Shown in pieces: positions 8,949-17,655 of a stretch of 64,000 bases of DNA. Within the stretch, counting starts at the first letter, position 1. Every line of letters begins with the position of its first letter. Position numbers and translations under genes: made by a program. The notes beneath the pieces are model-generated. The model saw nothing but the letters and a program-made list of their open reading frames with translations, did no database searches and was not told the DNA's origin. Origin of the DNA: UBA1479 sp040218445 (lineage in GTDB: Bacteria; Pseudomonadota; Alphaproteobacteria; Rhodospirillales; Casp-alpha2); the NCBI GenBank assembly GCA_040218445.1, contig JAVJRK010000017.1, positions 274,286 through 338,285 on the forward strand, in the 5' to 3' direction.

Positions 8949-9920
8949 ATGTTCCTACAGAAAACTTTGGCGGCAACGGCCGCTGCGGCGGCGCTGGTTC
9001 TGGCCCTGCCCAATGCCAAGGCGGCGGACTTCGTCACCATCGGTACGGGCGGCGTCACCGGCGTCTATTATCCCACGGGCGGTGCCATCTGCCGTCTGGT
9101 CAACAAGGGCCGTAAAGAACATGGCGTGCGCTGTTCGGTTGAATCGACCGGTGGCTCGATCTTCAATATCAACGCCATCAAGAACGGCGACCTGGACATG
9201 GGCGTGGCCCAGTCGGACTGGCAGTATCATGCCTATAACGGGACATCCAAGTTCAAGGACGCGGGTGCGTTCAAGGACCTGCGGGCCATCTTCTCGGTCC
9301 ATCCGGAACCCGTCACCGTGGTTGCCCGTGCCGATTCCGGCATCAAGCACATCAGCGACTTCAAGGGTAAGCGCGTGAACATCGGCAACCCCGGTTCCGG
9401 TACGCGCGGCACCTGGGAAGTCATGGCCAATGCGCTGGGCTGGAAAGACGGTGATCTGGCACTTGCCGCCGAATTCAAATCCGGCGAACAGTCCCAGGCG
9501 CTGTGCGACAACAAGATCGACGCCTTCTTCTGGCTGGTCGGCCATCCGTCGGGCAACACCAAGGAAGCCATGACGACCTGCGATGCGCGTCTGGTCACCG
9601 TTGACGGCCCCGCCATCAAGAAGCTGGTCGACGATAATTCCTATTACCGTTGGGCGACCATCCCGGGCGGCATGTATCGCGGCAACCCGGACGATACCAA
9701 GACCTTCGGTGTCGGTGCGACTTTCGTCGGTACGGCCAAGACCAAGGCAAACGTGGTCTATGCGGTGGTCAAAGCCGTGTTTGAAAACTTCGACACGTTC
9801 AAGAAGCTGCATCCCGCCTTCGCGAATCTGAAGAAGGAAGAAATGGTCTCCGACTCCTTGTCGGCCCCGCTCCACGATGGTGCGGCCAAGTACTACAAGG
9901 AAGCCGGCCTGATCAAATAG
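8949..9920 (+). CDS. TAXI-family TRAP transporter solute-binding protein, paralogue 2
   Basis: A 323-residue periplasmic binding protein of a TAXI-type TRAP importer. The signal peptide ends around ALPNAKA-AD, followed by the diagnostic FVTIGTGGVTGVYYPTGGAIC start and GDLDMGVAQSDWQYHAYNG. ATG 8949 is preferred because AGGAGG lies 7 nt upstream; ATG 8943 would be almost on top of it. The fused permease gene follows, separated by a strong hairpin with a T-run (9936-9966), which probably lowers permease expression relative to the binding protein. It is presumed to hand its ligand to the permease at 10038-12638. Confidence 0.92.
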   Translation: MFLQKTLAATAAAAALVLALPNAKAADFVTIGTGGVTGVYYPTGGAICRLVNKGRKEHGVRCSVESTGGSIFNINAIKNGDLDMGVAQSDWQYHAYNGTSKFKDAGAFKDLRAIFSVHPEPVTVVARADSGIKHISDFKGKRVNIGNPGSGTRGTWEVMANALGWKDGDLALAAEFKSGEQSQALCDNKIDAFFWLVGHPSGNTKEAMTTCDARLVTVDGPAIKKLVDDNSYYRWATIPGGMYRGNPDDTKTFGVGATFVGTAKTKANVVYAVVKAVFENFDTFKKLHPAFANLKKEEMVSDSLSAPLHDGAAKYYKEAGLIK

Positions 9921-9935
9921 TGCATCTGTCGGAGA

Positions 9936-9966
9936 GACCCCGGGGGCATCCCCCGGGGTCTTTTTT
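9936..9966 (+). terminator. Intrinsic terminator or attenuator between binding protein and permease
   Basis: A perfect 11-bp stem (GACCCCGGGGG at 9936-9946 and its complement at 9950-9960) with a 3-nt loop is followed by six T residues. It lies inside the TAXI operon, so partial read-through is likely and would give more binding protein than permease. Confidence 0.85.
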
Positions 9967-10037
9967 CTCCGGCCTGTCTTTAAAGATCGATCCAGCGCCG
10001 CCCTGTCCCCCACGGTGCGGCAAAGGGGGGTAAGAAA

Positions 10038-12638
10038 ATGAGTGAGCAAACCGCTCCTGGACCGCAGACCGGTCCCGAAGACCGCAGTGCTGCGGACGAT
10101 ATCGTCGCCGCCGCCGAAACCGGCGCACGCAATCCCGGACCATCCGTTGCCAAATTCATCGCAGGCGTGCTGCTCGCCTGGGGCATCTTCCAGGTCTGGA
10201 TCGCATCGCCGCTGCCGATCATCATGGCGGACTTCATCCCCCTGCTGAACAACACGCATACCCGCCCGGCCCATCTGGGCTTTGCGATTTTCCTTACCTA
10301 TCTGATCTTTCCTGCGACCAAGAATTCACCGCGCGACTTCATCCCCTATCAGGATTGGGTGCTTGGCGCCGTGGCGGCGTGGTGCGCGCTGTATCTGGCC
10401 GTATTCGCCAATGAAATCGCCGAGCGCCCGGGCCTGCCGACCATGGCGGATCTGGTTCATTCGGCGATCGGTATTTTACTGCTGTTGGAAGCGGCCCGCC
10501 GTGCGCTGGGCCTGCCCCTGGTCGTCGTGGCCTGTGTGTTCCTGGTTTATATCTTCTTCGGCGAATACGCGCCCGACGTGATCGCCTGGAAAGGCGCCAG
10601 TATGGACCGCGCGATGTCGCACCTGTGGATCACGCAAGAGGGCGTGTTCGGGGTCGCACTCGGCGTATCGACGTCTTTGGTGTTCATCTTCGTGCTGTTC
10701 GGCGGCCTGTTGGAAAAAGGCGGCGCCGGCAACTACTTCATTCAGGTGTCTTTCGCCCTGATGGGGCATTTCAAAGGTGGTCCGGCCAAGGCCGCCGTTG
10801 TGTCGTCGGCCATGACGGGGCTGATTTCCGGCTCGTCCATCGCCAACGTCGTGACCACGGGCGTGTTCACCATCCCGCTGATGCGCAAGGTCGGGTTCTC
10901 GGCCGAAAAAGCGGGGGCGGTCGAGGTCGCCTCAAGCACCAACGGTCAGCTAACCCCGCCGGTCATGGGGGCAGCCGCGTTTCTGATGGTCGAATATGTC
11001 GGCATTTCCTATGTGGAGGTGATCAAGCACGCCTTCCTGCCGGCCATCATTTCCTACATCGCGCTGGTCTATATCGTGCATCTTGAGGCCTGTAAGGCCG
11101 GCATGCAGGGCCTGCCGCGTATCGACAAGCCGACCTTGGCGCAGCGGGCGGTCGTTTGGACCACCGTGCCCGTGGGCATGATCGTGCTGGGTGCCATCAT
11201 CTATTACGGATTCGGCTGGACCAAGGAAGCCATGGGCGACGCCACGCCCTGGATCGCCGCGATCATTCTTGCGGCGGCGTATCTGGGTTTGGTGCGTTAT
11301 GCGGCGAATTACAAGGAACTCGGCATCATGCAGGATGTCGACGTGCTGCCGGAAACCGGACCGACGGTGAAGTCGGGTCTGTACTTCCTGCTGCCCGTGG
11401 GCCTGCTCATGTGGTGCCTGCTGGTCGAGCGGTTCTCGCCGGGGCTCAGTGCATTCTGGGCGGTGGTCCTGAAGGTCTTCATGCTGCTGACGCAGCGCCC
11501 GCTGCAGTCCTTTTTCCGCGGCAACGGTGCGGGGCCTGAAACCTGGAAACAGAGCTTCGACGATCTGATCGAAGGCACGATCAACGGGTCGCGCAACATG
11601 GTCGGCATCGGCGTCGCCACCGCGACGGCCGGGATCGTCGTGGGAGCGATTACCCTGACGCCTATCAGTCAGGTCATCACCGAGGTCATGGAAATCCTGT
11701 CCGGGGGCAATCTGATCGTCCTGCTGTTGCTGACGGCCGTTGCCTGCATCATCCTGGGCATGGGGCTGCCGACGACGGCCAACTACATCGTCGTGTCGTC
11801 CCTGATGGCGCAGGTGATCGTGACCGTGGGCGCCAACAACGGGTTGATCGTGCCGTTGATCGCCGTGCACCTGTTCGTGTTCTACTTCGGCATTCTGGCG
11901 GATGACACGCCACCGGTGGGCCTTGCGGCCTATGCGGCGGCGGCCGTTTCCGGCGGGGACCCGATCAAGACCGGTGTGCAGGGCTTTACCTACGACATCC
12001 GGATGGCAGTTCTGCCTTTCATGTTCATCTTCAACACCGAGTTGTTGATGATCGGGATCGAAGGGCCGGTTCACCTGATCATCGTGATCGTCACGGCCGT
12101 CATGGCGGTCTTGTTATTCGCGGCGGCGACGCAGGGATTCTTTATCGTTAAAAACAAGATCTGGGAGACGCTGGCCCTGCTGTTGATCGCCTTTACCCTG
12201 TTCCGACCCGGGTTTTGGATGGACATGATCGTCCCGCCGCTTGAATCCGTGCCGGCGGCGACAATTACGGATGTCGCCTCCAAAATGGGAGCGGACGAAC
12301 AGATCCGGATTCGCGTCAAGGGCGAAACCCTTGAAGGTGAACCCGTCGATAAGACCGTGATGCTGCCGCTTGGGCCCAAGGCCGAGGGGGCTGACCGGCT
12401 GAAGTTCGCGGGCCTGGAACTGCGGCGCGAGGGCGAAAAGACCATTGTCGACGTTGTCGTGTTCGGCAGTGCGGCCGAAAAGCAGAAGATCGATTTCGAT
12501 TGGGAAATCGTCTCGGTCGAACGCGAGACGGAACGCATGCCCAAACACGTCATGTACATCCCTGCCTTGGTGCTGCTGATCGGGGTGGTCCTCATGCAAA
12601 AAGGACGTCAGCGAAAACAAACGCCGGCGGCGGCATAA
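10038..12638 (+). CDS. TRAP transporter fused permease (DctQ-DctM type)
   Basis: An 866-residue inner-membrane permease that fuses the small and large TRAP subunits, as usual for TAXI systems. After a hydrophilic N-terminus come many transmembrane segments. The DctM core shows conserved glycine-rich stretches (SAMTGLISGSSIANVVTTG, SSTNGQLTPPVMGAAAF and ILGMGLPTTANYIVVSSL) and LADDTPPVGLAAYAAA. The last 130 residues contain a soluble region of mixed beta character before a final hydrophobic segment, resembling the DUF3394 extension. It uses the ion gradient to import the ligand delivered by the TAXI protein. The stop is followed after 18 bp by the UspA gene. Confidence 0.93.
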   Translation: MSEQTAPGPQTGPEDRSAADDIVAAAETGARNPGPSVAKFIAGVLLAWGIFQVWIASPLPIIMADFIPLLNNTHTRPAHLGFAIFLTYLIFPATKNSPRDFIPYQDWVLGAVAAWCALYLAVFANEIAERPGLPTMADLVHSAIGILLLLEAARRALGLPLVVVACVFLVYIFFGEYAPDVIAWKGASMDRAMSHLWITQEGVFGVALGVSTSLVFIFVLFGGLLEKGGAGNYFIQVSFALMGHFKGGPAKAAVVSSAMTGLISGSSIANVVTTGVFTIPLMRKVGFSAEKAGAVEVASSTNGQLTPPVMGAAAFLMVEYVGISYVEVIKHAFLPAIISYIALVYIVHLEACKAGMQGLPRIDKPTLAQRAVVWTTVPVGMIVLGAIIYYGFGWTKEAMGDATPWIAAIILAAAYLGLVRYAANYKELGIMQDVDVLPETGPTVKSGLYFLLPVGLLMWCLLVERFSPGLSAFWAVVLKVFMLLTQRPLQSFFRGNGAGPETWKQSFDDLIEGTINGSRNMVGIGVATATAGIVVGAITLTPISQVITEVMEILSGGNLIVLLLLTAVACIILGMGLPTTANYIVVSSLMAQVIVTVGANNGLIVPLIAVHLFVFYFGILADDTPPVGLAAYAAAAVSGGDPIKTGVQGFTYDIRMAVLPFMFIFNTELLMIGIEGPVHLIIVIVTAVMAVLLFAAATQGFFIVKNKIWETLALLLIAFTLFRPGFWMDMIVPPLESVPAATITDVASKMGADEQIRIRVKGETLEGEPVDKTVMLPLGPKAEGADRLKFAGLELRREGEKTIVDVVVFGSAAEKQKIDFDWEIVSVERETERMPKHVMYIPALVLLIGVVLMQKGRQRKQTPAAA

Positions 12639-12656
12639 GGGGAGGAGACCCAAACC

Positions 12657-13085
12657 ATGTACAAGAACATTCTTCTTGCGATTGATCTGGAAGACGAATC
12701 AACCTGGGACCGGGCGGCCCCTCAGGCGGTCGATCTGGCCAAGGCGTCCGGTGCCGACCTGCATATCATGGCGGTCGTGCCTGATTTCGGGATGACCCTG
12801 GTTGCCAGCTTTTTCCCCAAGGACTTCGAGGAAAAGGCGCTCGATGAAACGAATGCGCGCCTTCATGCCTGGACTGCGGAAAACATACCGGACGGGGTCA
12901 ATGTTCAGCATATCGTCGGGCATGGCCGGGCATACGCGGAAATACTGCGGGTTGCGTCGGATATTTCCTGCGACCTGCTGATCCTGTCGGCGCGCCGGGC
13001 GGACGACGGCAAAACTTTCGAAGTGGGGCCCAACACGGCCCATATCGTCCGGCATGCCAGCCAGTCCGTGCTGATCGTGCGTTAG
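12657..13085 (+). CDS. Universal stress protein UspA family, TRAP-associated
   Basis: A 142-residue single-domain UspA protein starting MYKNILLAIDLED, with the C-terminal nucleotide-site region GPNTAHIVRHASQSVLIVR. The first Gly of the usual G-x2-G-x9-G-S/T pattern is present but the second is replaced (G-P-N-T), so ATP binding is uncertain. Usp genes next to TRAP permeases are known, for example TeaD with the ectoine system, where it modulates transport. Spacing (18 bp, GGGGAGGAG before the start) indicates cotranscription with the permease. Confidence 0.88.
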   Translation: MYKNILLAIDLEDESTWDRAAPQAVDLAKASGADLHIMAVVPDFGMTLVASFFPKDFEEKALDETNARLHAWTAENIPDGVNVQHIVGHGRAYAEILRVASDISCDLLILSARRADDGKTFEVGPNTAHIVRHASQSVLIVR

Positions 13086-13110
13086 CAGGAAAAGCATTAT
13101 AGAAATGACA

Positions 13111-13146
13111 AACCGCCGCCGGGCAGGACCGGGCGGCGGTTTTTCT
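13111..13146 (+). terminator. Intrinsic terminator of the TAXI-TRAP-UspA operon
   Basis: AACCGCCGCC (13111-13120) pairs perfectly with GGCGGCGGTT (13132-13141), and a T-rich stretch follows. It lies 25 bp after the UspA stop. The convergent cytochrome gene ends 70 bp further on. Confidence 0.8.
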
Positions 13147-13215
13147 TGGGGCGCGTCAAAGGTGACGGCGGGGGCAAGGCGTTGGTGGTCTGCACCGCAC
13201 CGATTGCCCCATGCG

Positions 13216-13632
13216 TCATTTCAGGCTGTTCATGTATTCGATGATCAGCGCGCGTTCTTCCGGCTTCTTCAGGCCCGGATAGGCCATTTTTGAAATGGCC
13301 TTGGGATCATCCAGATAATCGCGCAGAAACTGTTTGGGGTTGGTGATGTAGGCATCGACCGTTTTGTCATCCCATACCAGACCTTTTTCGCCGGCCGCGA
13401 CCAAGGATTTGGAATAACGCGACTGTTTATAGCCGTCGGCGGTGCCCGCCTTGCGGCCCATGATGCCTTTCAAGGACGGGCCGATCGTGTGTTTGCCCGA
13501 AATCGTATGGCACATGGCACAGCGGTTTTTCTTGAATGCCTTGGCGCCGTCGGCCAGGACCGGTCCGGCAGCCGTCATCATCGTGGCCGCGATACCGGCG
13601 AAAACCGCCGCCATCAGGGTAGAATACTTCAT
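13216..13632 (-). CDS. Class I c-type cytochrome, exported
   Basis: A 138-residue periplasmic cytochrome c. A signal peptide (MKYSTLMAAVFAGIAATMM...LADG) precedes the haem site CAMCH; GPSLKGIMGRKAG follows as in cytochrome c2/c550 proteins. The distal methionine ligand is likely the Met of AISKMAYPGLK, and the C-terminal helix includes ALIIEYMNSLK. It is a small electron carrier, its partners unknown. ATG 13632 is used because it starts the signal peptide directly and AAGGTG lies upstream; ATG 13641 is also in frame. It is convergent with the UspA operon. Confidence 0.92.
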   Translation of the reverse strand: MKYSTLMAAVFAGIAATMMTAAGPVLADGAKAFKKNRCAMCHTISGKHTIGPSLKGIMGRKAGTADGYKQSRYSKSLVAAGEKGLVWDDKTVDAYITNPKQFLRDYLDDPKAISKMAYPGLKKPEERALIIEYMNSLK

Positions 13633-13851
13633 TGAACACACCTTCCGTGTTTCTGTCGTTTATTCGCGTAAAATGCCCGCGAAGGGGTGCCTGTATTATC
13701 GTCACGTGATCGTTGAGACGCAATCGGCAAGCCGGTCATGCCCGAGATGATTTCATAAACAGGCCGATCCGCAGTATAATTCACGGATATGGAAATCGTG
13801 GGCGCAGTCAGGGGTTTTGTCCCAGGACTGTGAAAGGAGCATTGTATCATC

Positions 13852-15006
13852 ATGCCGGCAGATAAACTGAGCCAAGCCGACGTCGCCAAATTGTTGTCCG
13901 ATCCCACGCCGGACAACCGGGCCGCGACGGCCGCAAAGGTCGCAGGTGCCTTCGATCCGGCGGCCTTGGGGCCGTCCGAACGGGCCCTTGCCGAGGAAAT
14001 TTTCCGTCTCATGGTCAAGGATGCGGAAATCCGCGTGCGTCAGGCCTTAACGGAAAACCTAAAGGAAAACGGAAACGTGCCGCACGACGTCGCGGTGGCG
14101 CTGGCCAACGATGTCGATCAGGTCGCCTTGCCGATGATCGAGTTTTCCCAGGTTCTGAACGATGAAGACCTGATCGCCATTATCGGCTCGCAAGACCCCG
14201 CCAAGCAGGAAGCGGTCGCCGGTCGGGCGACCGTGTCCGAGGAACTGTCCGATGCCTTGGTCAATTCCGGCAACGAAGCCGCGGTCACGCGCCTTGTGAA
14301 AAACGAAGGTGCCGCGATTTCCGAACAGACATTCCAAAAAGTGGTCGACGGTTTCGGGGACCGTGCCGGGGTTCAGGATGCGATGGTCAATCGGGCGTCC
14401 TTGCCGGTTACCGTGGCCGAACGGTTGGTCACCCTGGTTTCGGAAAATATGCGGGACGAATTGGTCAAACGGCATGAAGTGTCCGCGACCATGGCAACGG
14501 ATATCATCCTTAAATCGCGGGAACGGGCGACGATCAGCCTGTCATCCGATTCCGGTGTCGATGATGTCATGCTTCTGGTCAAGCAATTGAACGAAAACGG
14601 GCGTCTGACGTCGTCAATCACCCTGCGTGCCTTATGCATGGGGGATATCACGTTCTTTGAATGCGCCATGGCGATTCTTGGCGGGGTGACGCTGGACAAC
14701 GCACGGCGTCTGATCCACGACCGCGGACCGTTGGGGCTGCGGGCTGTGTTCGACAAGGCACATTTGCCTTCGGCGCAATACATGGCCGTGCGCGCAGCCC
14801 TGGACGTCAGCCGGGAAACGGAAATGGACGGCGGCGAGAACGACCGCGAACGCTATGCCCGGCGCATGATCGAACGCATCATGACCCAGTATGATGATCT
14901 GGGGGTGGAATTCGAATCCTCGGATTTGGAATATCTACTGACCAAGATGGACGAATTGCCGCCGGACGTTCTGGGTGACGACGACTTGGCCGCAAGCACA
15001 GGCTAA
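13852..15006 (+). CDS. DUF2336 domain protein
   Basis: A 384-residue, probably cytoplasmic, all-helical protein of the DUF2336 family, which is widespread in alphaproteobacteria. Repeated helical units (for example VRQALTENLKENGNVPHDVA and similar stretches) give it a HEAT-like look. It has no signal peptide, membrane segment or catalytic motif that I can recognise. Function is unknown; relatives have been linked to sensing or regulatory roles only by context. GAAAGGAG lies upstream of ATG 13852. It is a stand-alone gene, convergent with the DctP-like gene. Confidence 0.78.
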   Translation: MPADKLSQADVAKLLSDPTPDNRAATAAKVAGAFDPAALGPSERALAEEIFRLMVKDAEIRVRQALTENLKENGNVPHDVAVALANDVDQVALPMIEFSQVLNDEDLIAIIGSQDPAKQEAVAGRATVSEELSDALVNSGNEAAVTRLVKNEGAAISEQTFQKVVDGFGDRAGVQDAMVNRASLPVTVAERLVTLVSENMRDELVKRHEVSATMATDIILKSRERATISLSSDSGVDDVMLLVKQLNENGRLTSSITLRALCMGDITFFECAMAILGGVTLDNARRLIHDRGPLGLRAVFDKAHLPSAQYMAVRAALDVSRETEMDGGENDRERYARRMIERIMTQYDDLGVEFESSDLEYLLTKMDELPPDVLGDDDLAASTG

Positions 15007-15029
15007 CCCCGCCCGCGCGGAATTTATCT

Positions 15030-16274
15030 TTATCTGGAGCCCAGATCCCGCCAGACCGCGTAATCCTTGCGGAACCGGTCGAGCGATTTCCACACCTTGG
15101 CGAAGTCCTTGTCTTTTTTGGCGGTCTCGCCGGCGACCTCGCCCCAGGCTTCGGACAGTTTATCCAGAATTTCGCGCGGCCAGCGGCGAACGGTCACGCC
15201 TTCCTTGGTCAGGCTCAACAAGGCACGGTATTGCAGGGCTTCGCCTTCGGCCATGCCATGACGGACATTGTCGCCGCACACGGACCGCAACTGTGAGCGC
15301 TGTACAGGGGTTAGGGCGGACCAGCGATCCTGGTTGATCACCAAGGCGAGAAGCGTCGCCGGCTGGTGCCAGCCGGGGAAGTAATAGTTTCGCGCCATGC
15401 GGTGCAGACCAAGCTGAACATCGATCGCCGGCATGGAATATTCGGCGGCGTCGATTTCGCCGGTTTCCAAGGCATGAAAAATCTCGCCTGCATTCAGGTT
15501 CATGGTCTTGGCGCCCAGGCGCTTCATAACCCGGGCACCCAGGCCCGTCATGCGCACGCGAAGGCCTTTCAAATCCTCGACCGTGGTCAGCGGACGCCGG
15601 TACCAGCCGGCCCCTTCGGGGGACACCAGGCCGCAGACGACCACCTGCAGGCCCAGGCTTTCCGCCAATCCGTTCAATAGTTTCTCGCCGCCGCCGAAAT
15701 ACAGCCAGGCCAGGTATTCCTCGGCCCGGGGCCCGAACGGCACGGCGCCGAATAGTTGCAAGGCGGGGGTATTCGACGGCCAGCTTTCGGGGGCGACAAA
15801 GGCCGCATCGACGGTGCCTGCCTTGACCGCCGATATGATGTCCTTTTCCCGTGCCACGGATCCCGGTTCGTGAAAGGAAATCTCCATGCCGCCGGCCGAT
15901 ACACGCCAAAGCTCTGTTTCAATCCGTTTGGCTTGCGCGCCCAATTGGGGCAGGGAACTGGCAAAGGCACTTTCCATGCGCCAGCGCACCGTGGTGTCCG
16001 GCACGGCAGCGGGGGCAAGAAGGTTTTCCGCATTGGCGGCGGGCGCGGCGGATTCGTTCGAACCGGGCTTTTTCGATTGGGTGTCGTCACGGGGCGCATC
16101 GCCGGGCGGGGTTTGTGCGGCGTCTGCAGACGGTTGTTCGCCGGCGGCCAGGTTCGCGGCGACTTCCGCGGCGGTGTCGGGCAGCGGGGCCTTCAGGCGC
16201 GGGGCGATAATCGACACCCCCAGAACGACGCCTACAACCAATCCTACGACGATGCCGATGGCGGCATTTCGCAT
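15030..16274 (-). CDS. Membrane-anchored DctP-like TRAP solute-binding protein (orphan)
   Basis: A 414-residue protein. The N-terminal hydrophobic segment (about residues 5-25) lacks an obvious signal-peptidase site and is followed by a long Ala/Pro/Gln-rich linker to about residue 95. The DctP fold then begins at VRWRMESAFASSLPQLG and includes the family pattern GLRVRMTGLGARVMKRLGAKTMNLNAGEIFHALETGEIDAAEYSMP. No DctQ or DctM gene is nearby. It may be a tethered binding protein that works with a distant permease or as a sensor. CGGAGAGG precedes ATG 16274. Confidence 0.85.
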   Translation of the reverse strand: MRNAAIGIVVGLVVGVVLGVSIIAPRLKAPLPDTAAEVAANLAAGEQPSADAAQTPPGDAPRDDTQSKKPGSNESAAPAANAENLLAPAAVPDTTVRWRMESAFASSLPQLGAQAKRIETELWRVSAGGMEISFHEPGSVAREKDIISAVKAGTVDAAFVAPESWPSNTPALQLFGAVPFGPRAEEYLAWLYFGGGEKLLNGLAESLGLQVVVCGLVSPEGAGWYRRPLTTVEDLKGLRVRMTGLGARVMKRLGAKTMNLNAGEIFHALETGEIDAAEYSMPAIDVQLGLHRMARNYYFPGWHQPATLLALVINQDRWSALTPVQRSQLRSVCGDNVRHGMAEGEALQYRALLSLTKEGVTVRRWPREILDKLSEAWGEVAGETAKKDKDFAKVWKSLDRFRKDYAVWRDLGSR

Positions 16275-16471
16275 GGCGATGACCTCTCCGTTCCGCCCCC
16301 CTTTGGGCGGCCCCTGCGTGGGGGTGCGGCAGTGTAGCCGAAGCAGACGCCCGCTCGGAGTCCTTAGACACCGCCGTTATTCACATTTTGTGGATATGTC
16401 TCGTAAGTCCAGGCGCAATAGGGAAGAAATCTTGGGGTTCCGGGTGACCCCAGGCAATTCTCCGGGCGCCG

Positions 16472-17254
16472 TCAACTGCACTTGCGGTAGACGAGATCGA
16501 CCTTATGCCATTGGTTGTTGTATTTGACGGCGTATGATCGAAGCTCCGTCGCGCTGACGATCTTGTCCTGATAGATCAGGCCGTCGGCCTCCAGAACCAG
16601 CACGTCGTTTTCGCGCCGCACGTCATAGACGGCGGAACTGCCGTCGTCCCTGATTACCCGGACTTTCTGTGCGTTGACCTGATTGTAGGTCACGCCGTTG
16701 CCGCCTTCCGTGCGCGAGCAATCGATTGCCCATCGCCCCAGAACCCAGGGGACCGGAAACTGTCCCGGCGGGGCGGGTGGCGGCATTTGGCCCGCCGCCG
16801 CCTGTTGGACCATCGGGGGTTTCGGCTGATCGACGGCGAAAGTGCCCTGGACCTGCGCCCCCTGGGTCGGTTGCAGGGTCGCAAGGCGACGCCGTGCCAA
16901 ATGGGTCAGGGCGCTATCGGGATAGGTTTCGATGAATGTCTGGAAGACTTTCGGGTCGTCCGACCCGCGAATGCGTTCCCATTTCTCCACATCCTCGCGG
17001 CGCTCGCGCGTCGGATCGCGGTTCAGGGATTTTTCTTCCTCGCCGGAAAACGGGAGTTTGACCGAATCCCATAATTCCTTGGATTTGTCGGCGACGGTGG
17101 AAAAGGCGTTCGTCGCGGTCTCGCAGCCGCCCAACAGGGCCAGTACGGCAAGCGCCGGAAGGGCGATCATCACGCGGGTGCCGGCTTTGCGGTGTCTGTT
17201 ATTTGCAGATGCGGTCATGATACGGCCTTGGCGGTTGGTTCCGGCGTTGTTCAT
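16472..17254 (-). CDS. Lipoprotein of unknown function
   Basis: A 260-residue protein. After a basic N-terminus and hydrophobic stretch, the lipobox LALLGGC (Cys about 43) marks it as a lipoprotein. A central region with FQTFIETYPDSALTHLARRRL looks like a short tetratricopeptide-type repeat; a Pro/Gln-rich linker (about QPKPPMVQQAAAGQMPPP) leads to a C-terminal beta-rich domain (VLGRWAIDCSRTEGGNGVTYNQ...) that starts like small periplasmic ligand-binding folds. I chose ATG 17254 with GGAGGAG upstream; the frame stays open into the tRNA-derived repeat at 17403, which is not coding. Confidence 0.75.
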   Translation of the reverse strand: MNNAGTNRQGRIMTASANNRHRKAGTRVMIALPALAVLALLGGCETATNAFSTVADKSKELWDSVKLPFSGEEEKSLNRDPTRERREDVEKWERIRGSDDPKVFQTFIETYPDSALTHLARRRLATLQPTQGAQVQGTFAVDQPKPPMVQQAAAGQMPPPAPPGQFPVPWVLGRWAIDCSRTEGGNGVTYNQVNAQKVRVIRDDGSSAVYDVRRENDVLVLEADGLIYQDKIVSATELRSYAVKYNNQWHKVDLVYRKCS

Positions 17255-17360
17255 GGAGCGGTGCTCCTCCCCAGAGCTACATAAAAGTAGCCAATTAGAA
17301 ATAAAAGCGAAAGGCCAACCCGCGCGCGTGGTGTTTGCTGGGGCTGCCTGCGCAAAAGAA

Positions 17361-17394
17361 AACGGCCCCGGGTTTGCAAACCACAGGGGCCGTT
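17361..17394 (-). terminator. Terminator next to the leftmost att repeat
   Basis: AACGGCCCC (17361-17369) pairs with GGGGCCGTT (17386-17394). Read on the minus strand it lies directly after the tRNA-Pro 3'-end copy at 17403-17448. It is probably the original transcription terminator of tRNA-Pro before the elements inserted. Confidence 0.6.
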
Positions 17395-17402
17395 CTCGAT
17401 TT

Positions 17403-17448
17403 TTGGTCGGAGTGAGAGGATTTGAACCTCCGACCCCCGCCTCCCGAA
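17403..17448 (-). repeat. att site copy 1: 46-bp tRNA-Pro 3'-end direct repeat
   Basis: This 46-bp sequence matches the 3' part of tRNA-Pro (T arm, acceptor strand and CCA) and differs from copies 2 and 3 by one base in the T loop. The 5' part of a tRNA does not follow, so it is a displaced remnant and marks the chromosome-distal end of the integrated array. Confidence 0.9.
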
Positions 17449-17655
17449 ACATGCCGATGGAAAATAACCTTTTGATAGAAAGTAATTAAACCTTACAAAT
17501 TAAGCGATATCAGGGTGGTATTCTGCTTATGTTCATGGGGAAATGGTTCAATTGAACCGCCAAGCACCGTTTTCTCGCGTCGCGCTCAGGGGGAACGACA
17601 GACCGGAATGGGAGCTATAAAGACAAGAAGTGATCATCGAAACCAGCCGTTGAGG

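Noticed and set aside
8955..10274. 439-codon open frame on the minus strand
   Set aside because: Antisense to the TAXI binding protein and crosses the terminator hairpin.
10950..12074. 374-codon open frame on the minus strand
   Set aside because: Antisense to the TRAP permease; rich in His, Asp and Arg as expected of the complement of a membrane protein gene.
17403..17448. Possible tRNA gene
   Set aside because: Only the 3' part is present; the sequence beyond 17448 does not form the D arm or the 5' acceptor strand.
17255..17452. Longer N-terminus for the lipoprotein gene
   Set aside because: The open frame continues into the tRNA-derived repeat and has no signal features; the start at 17254 has a clear ribosome site.
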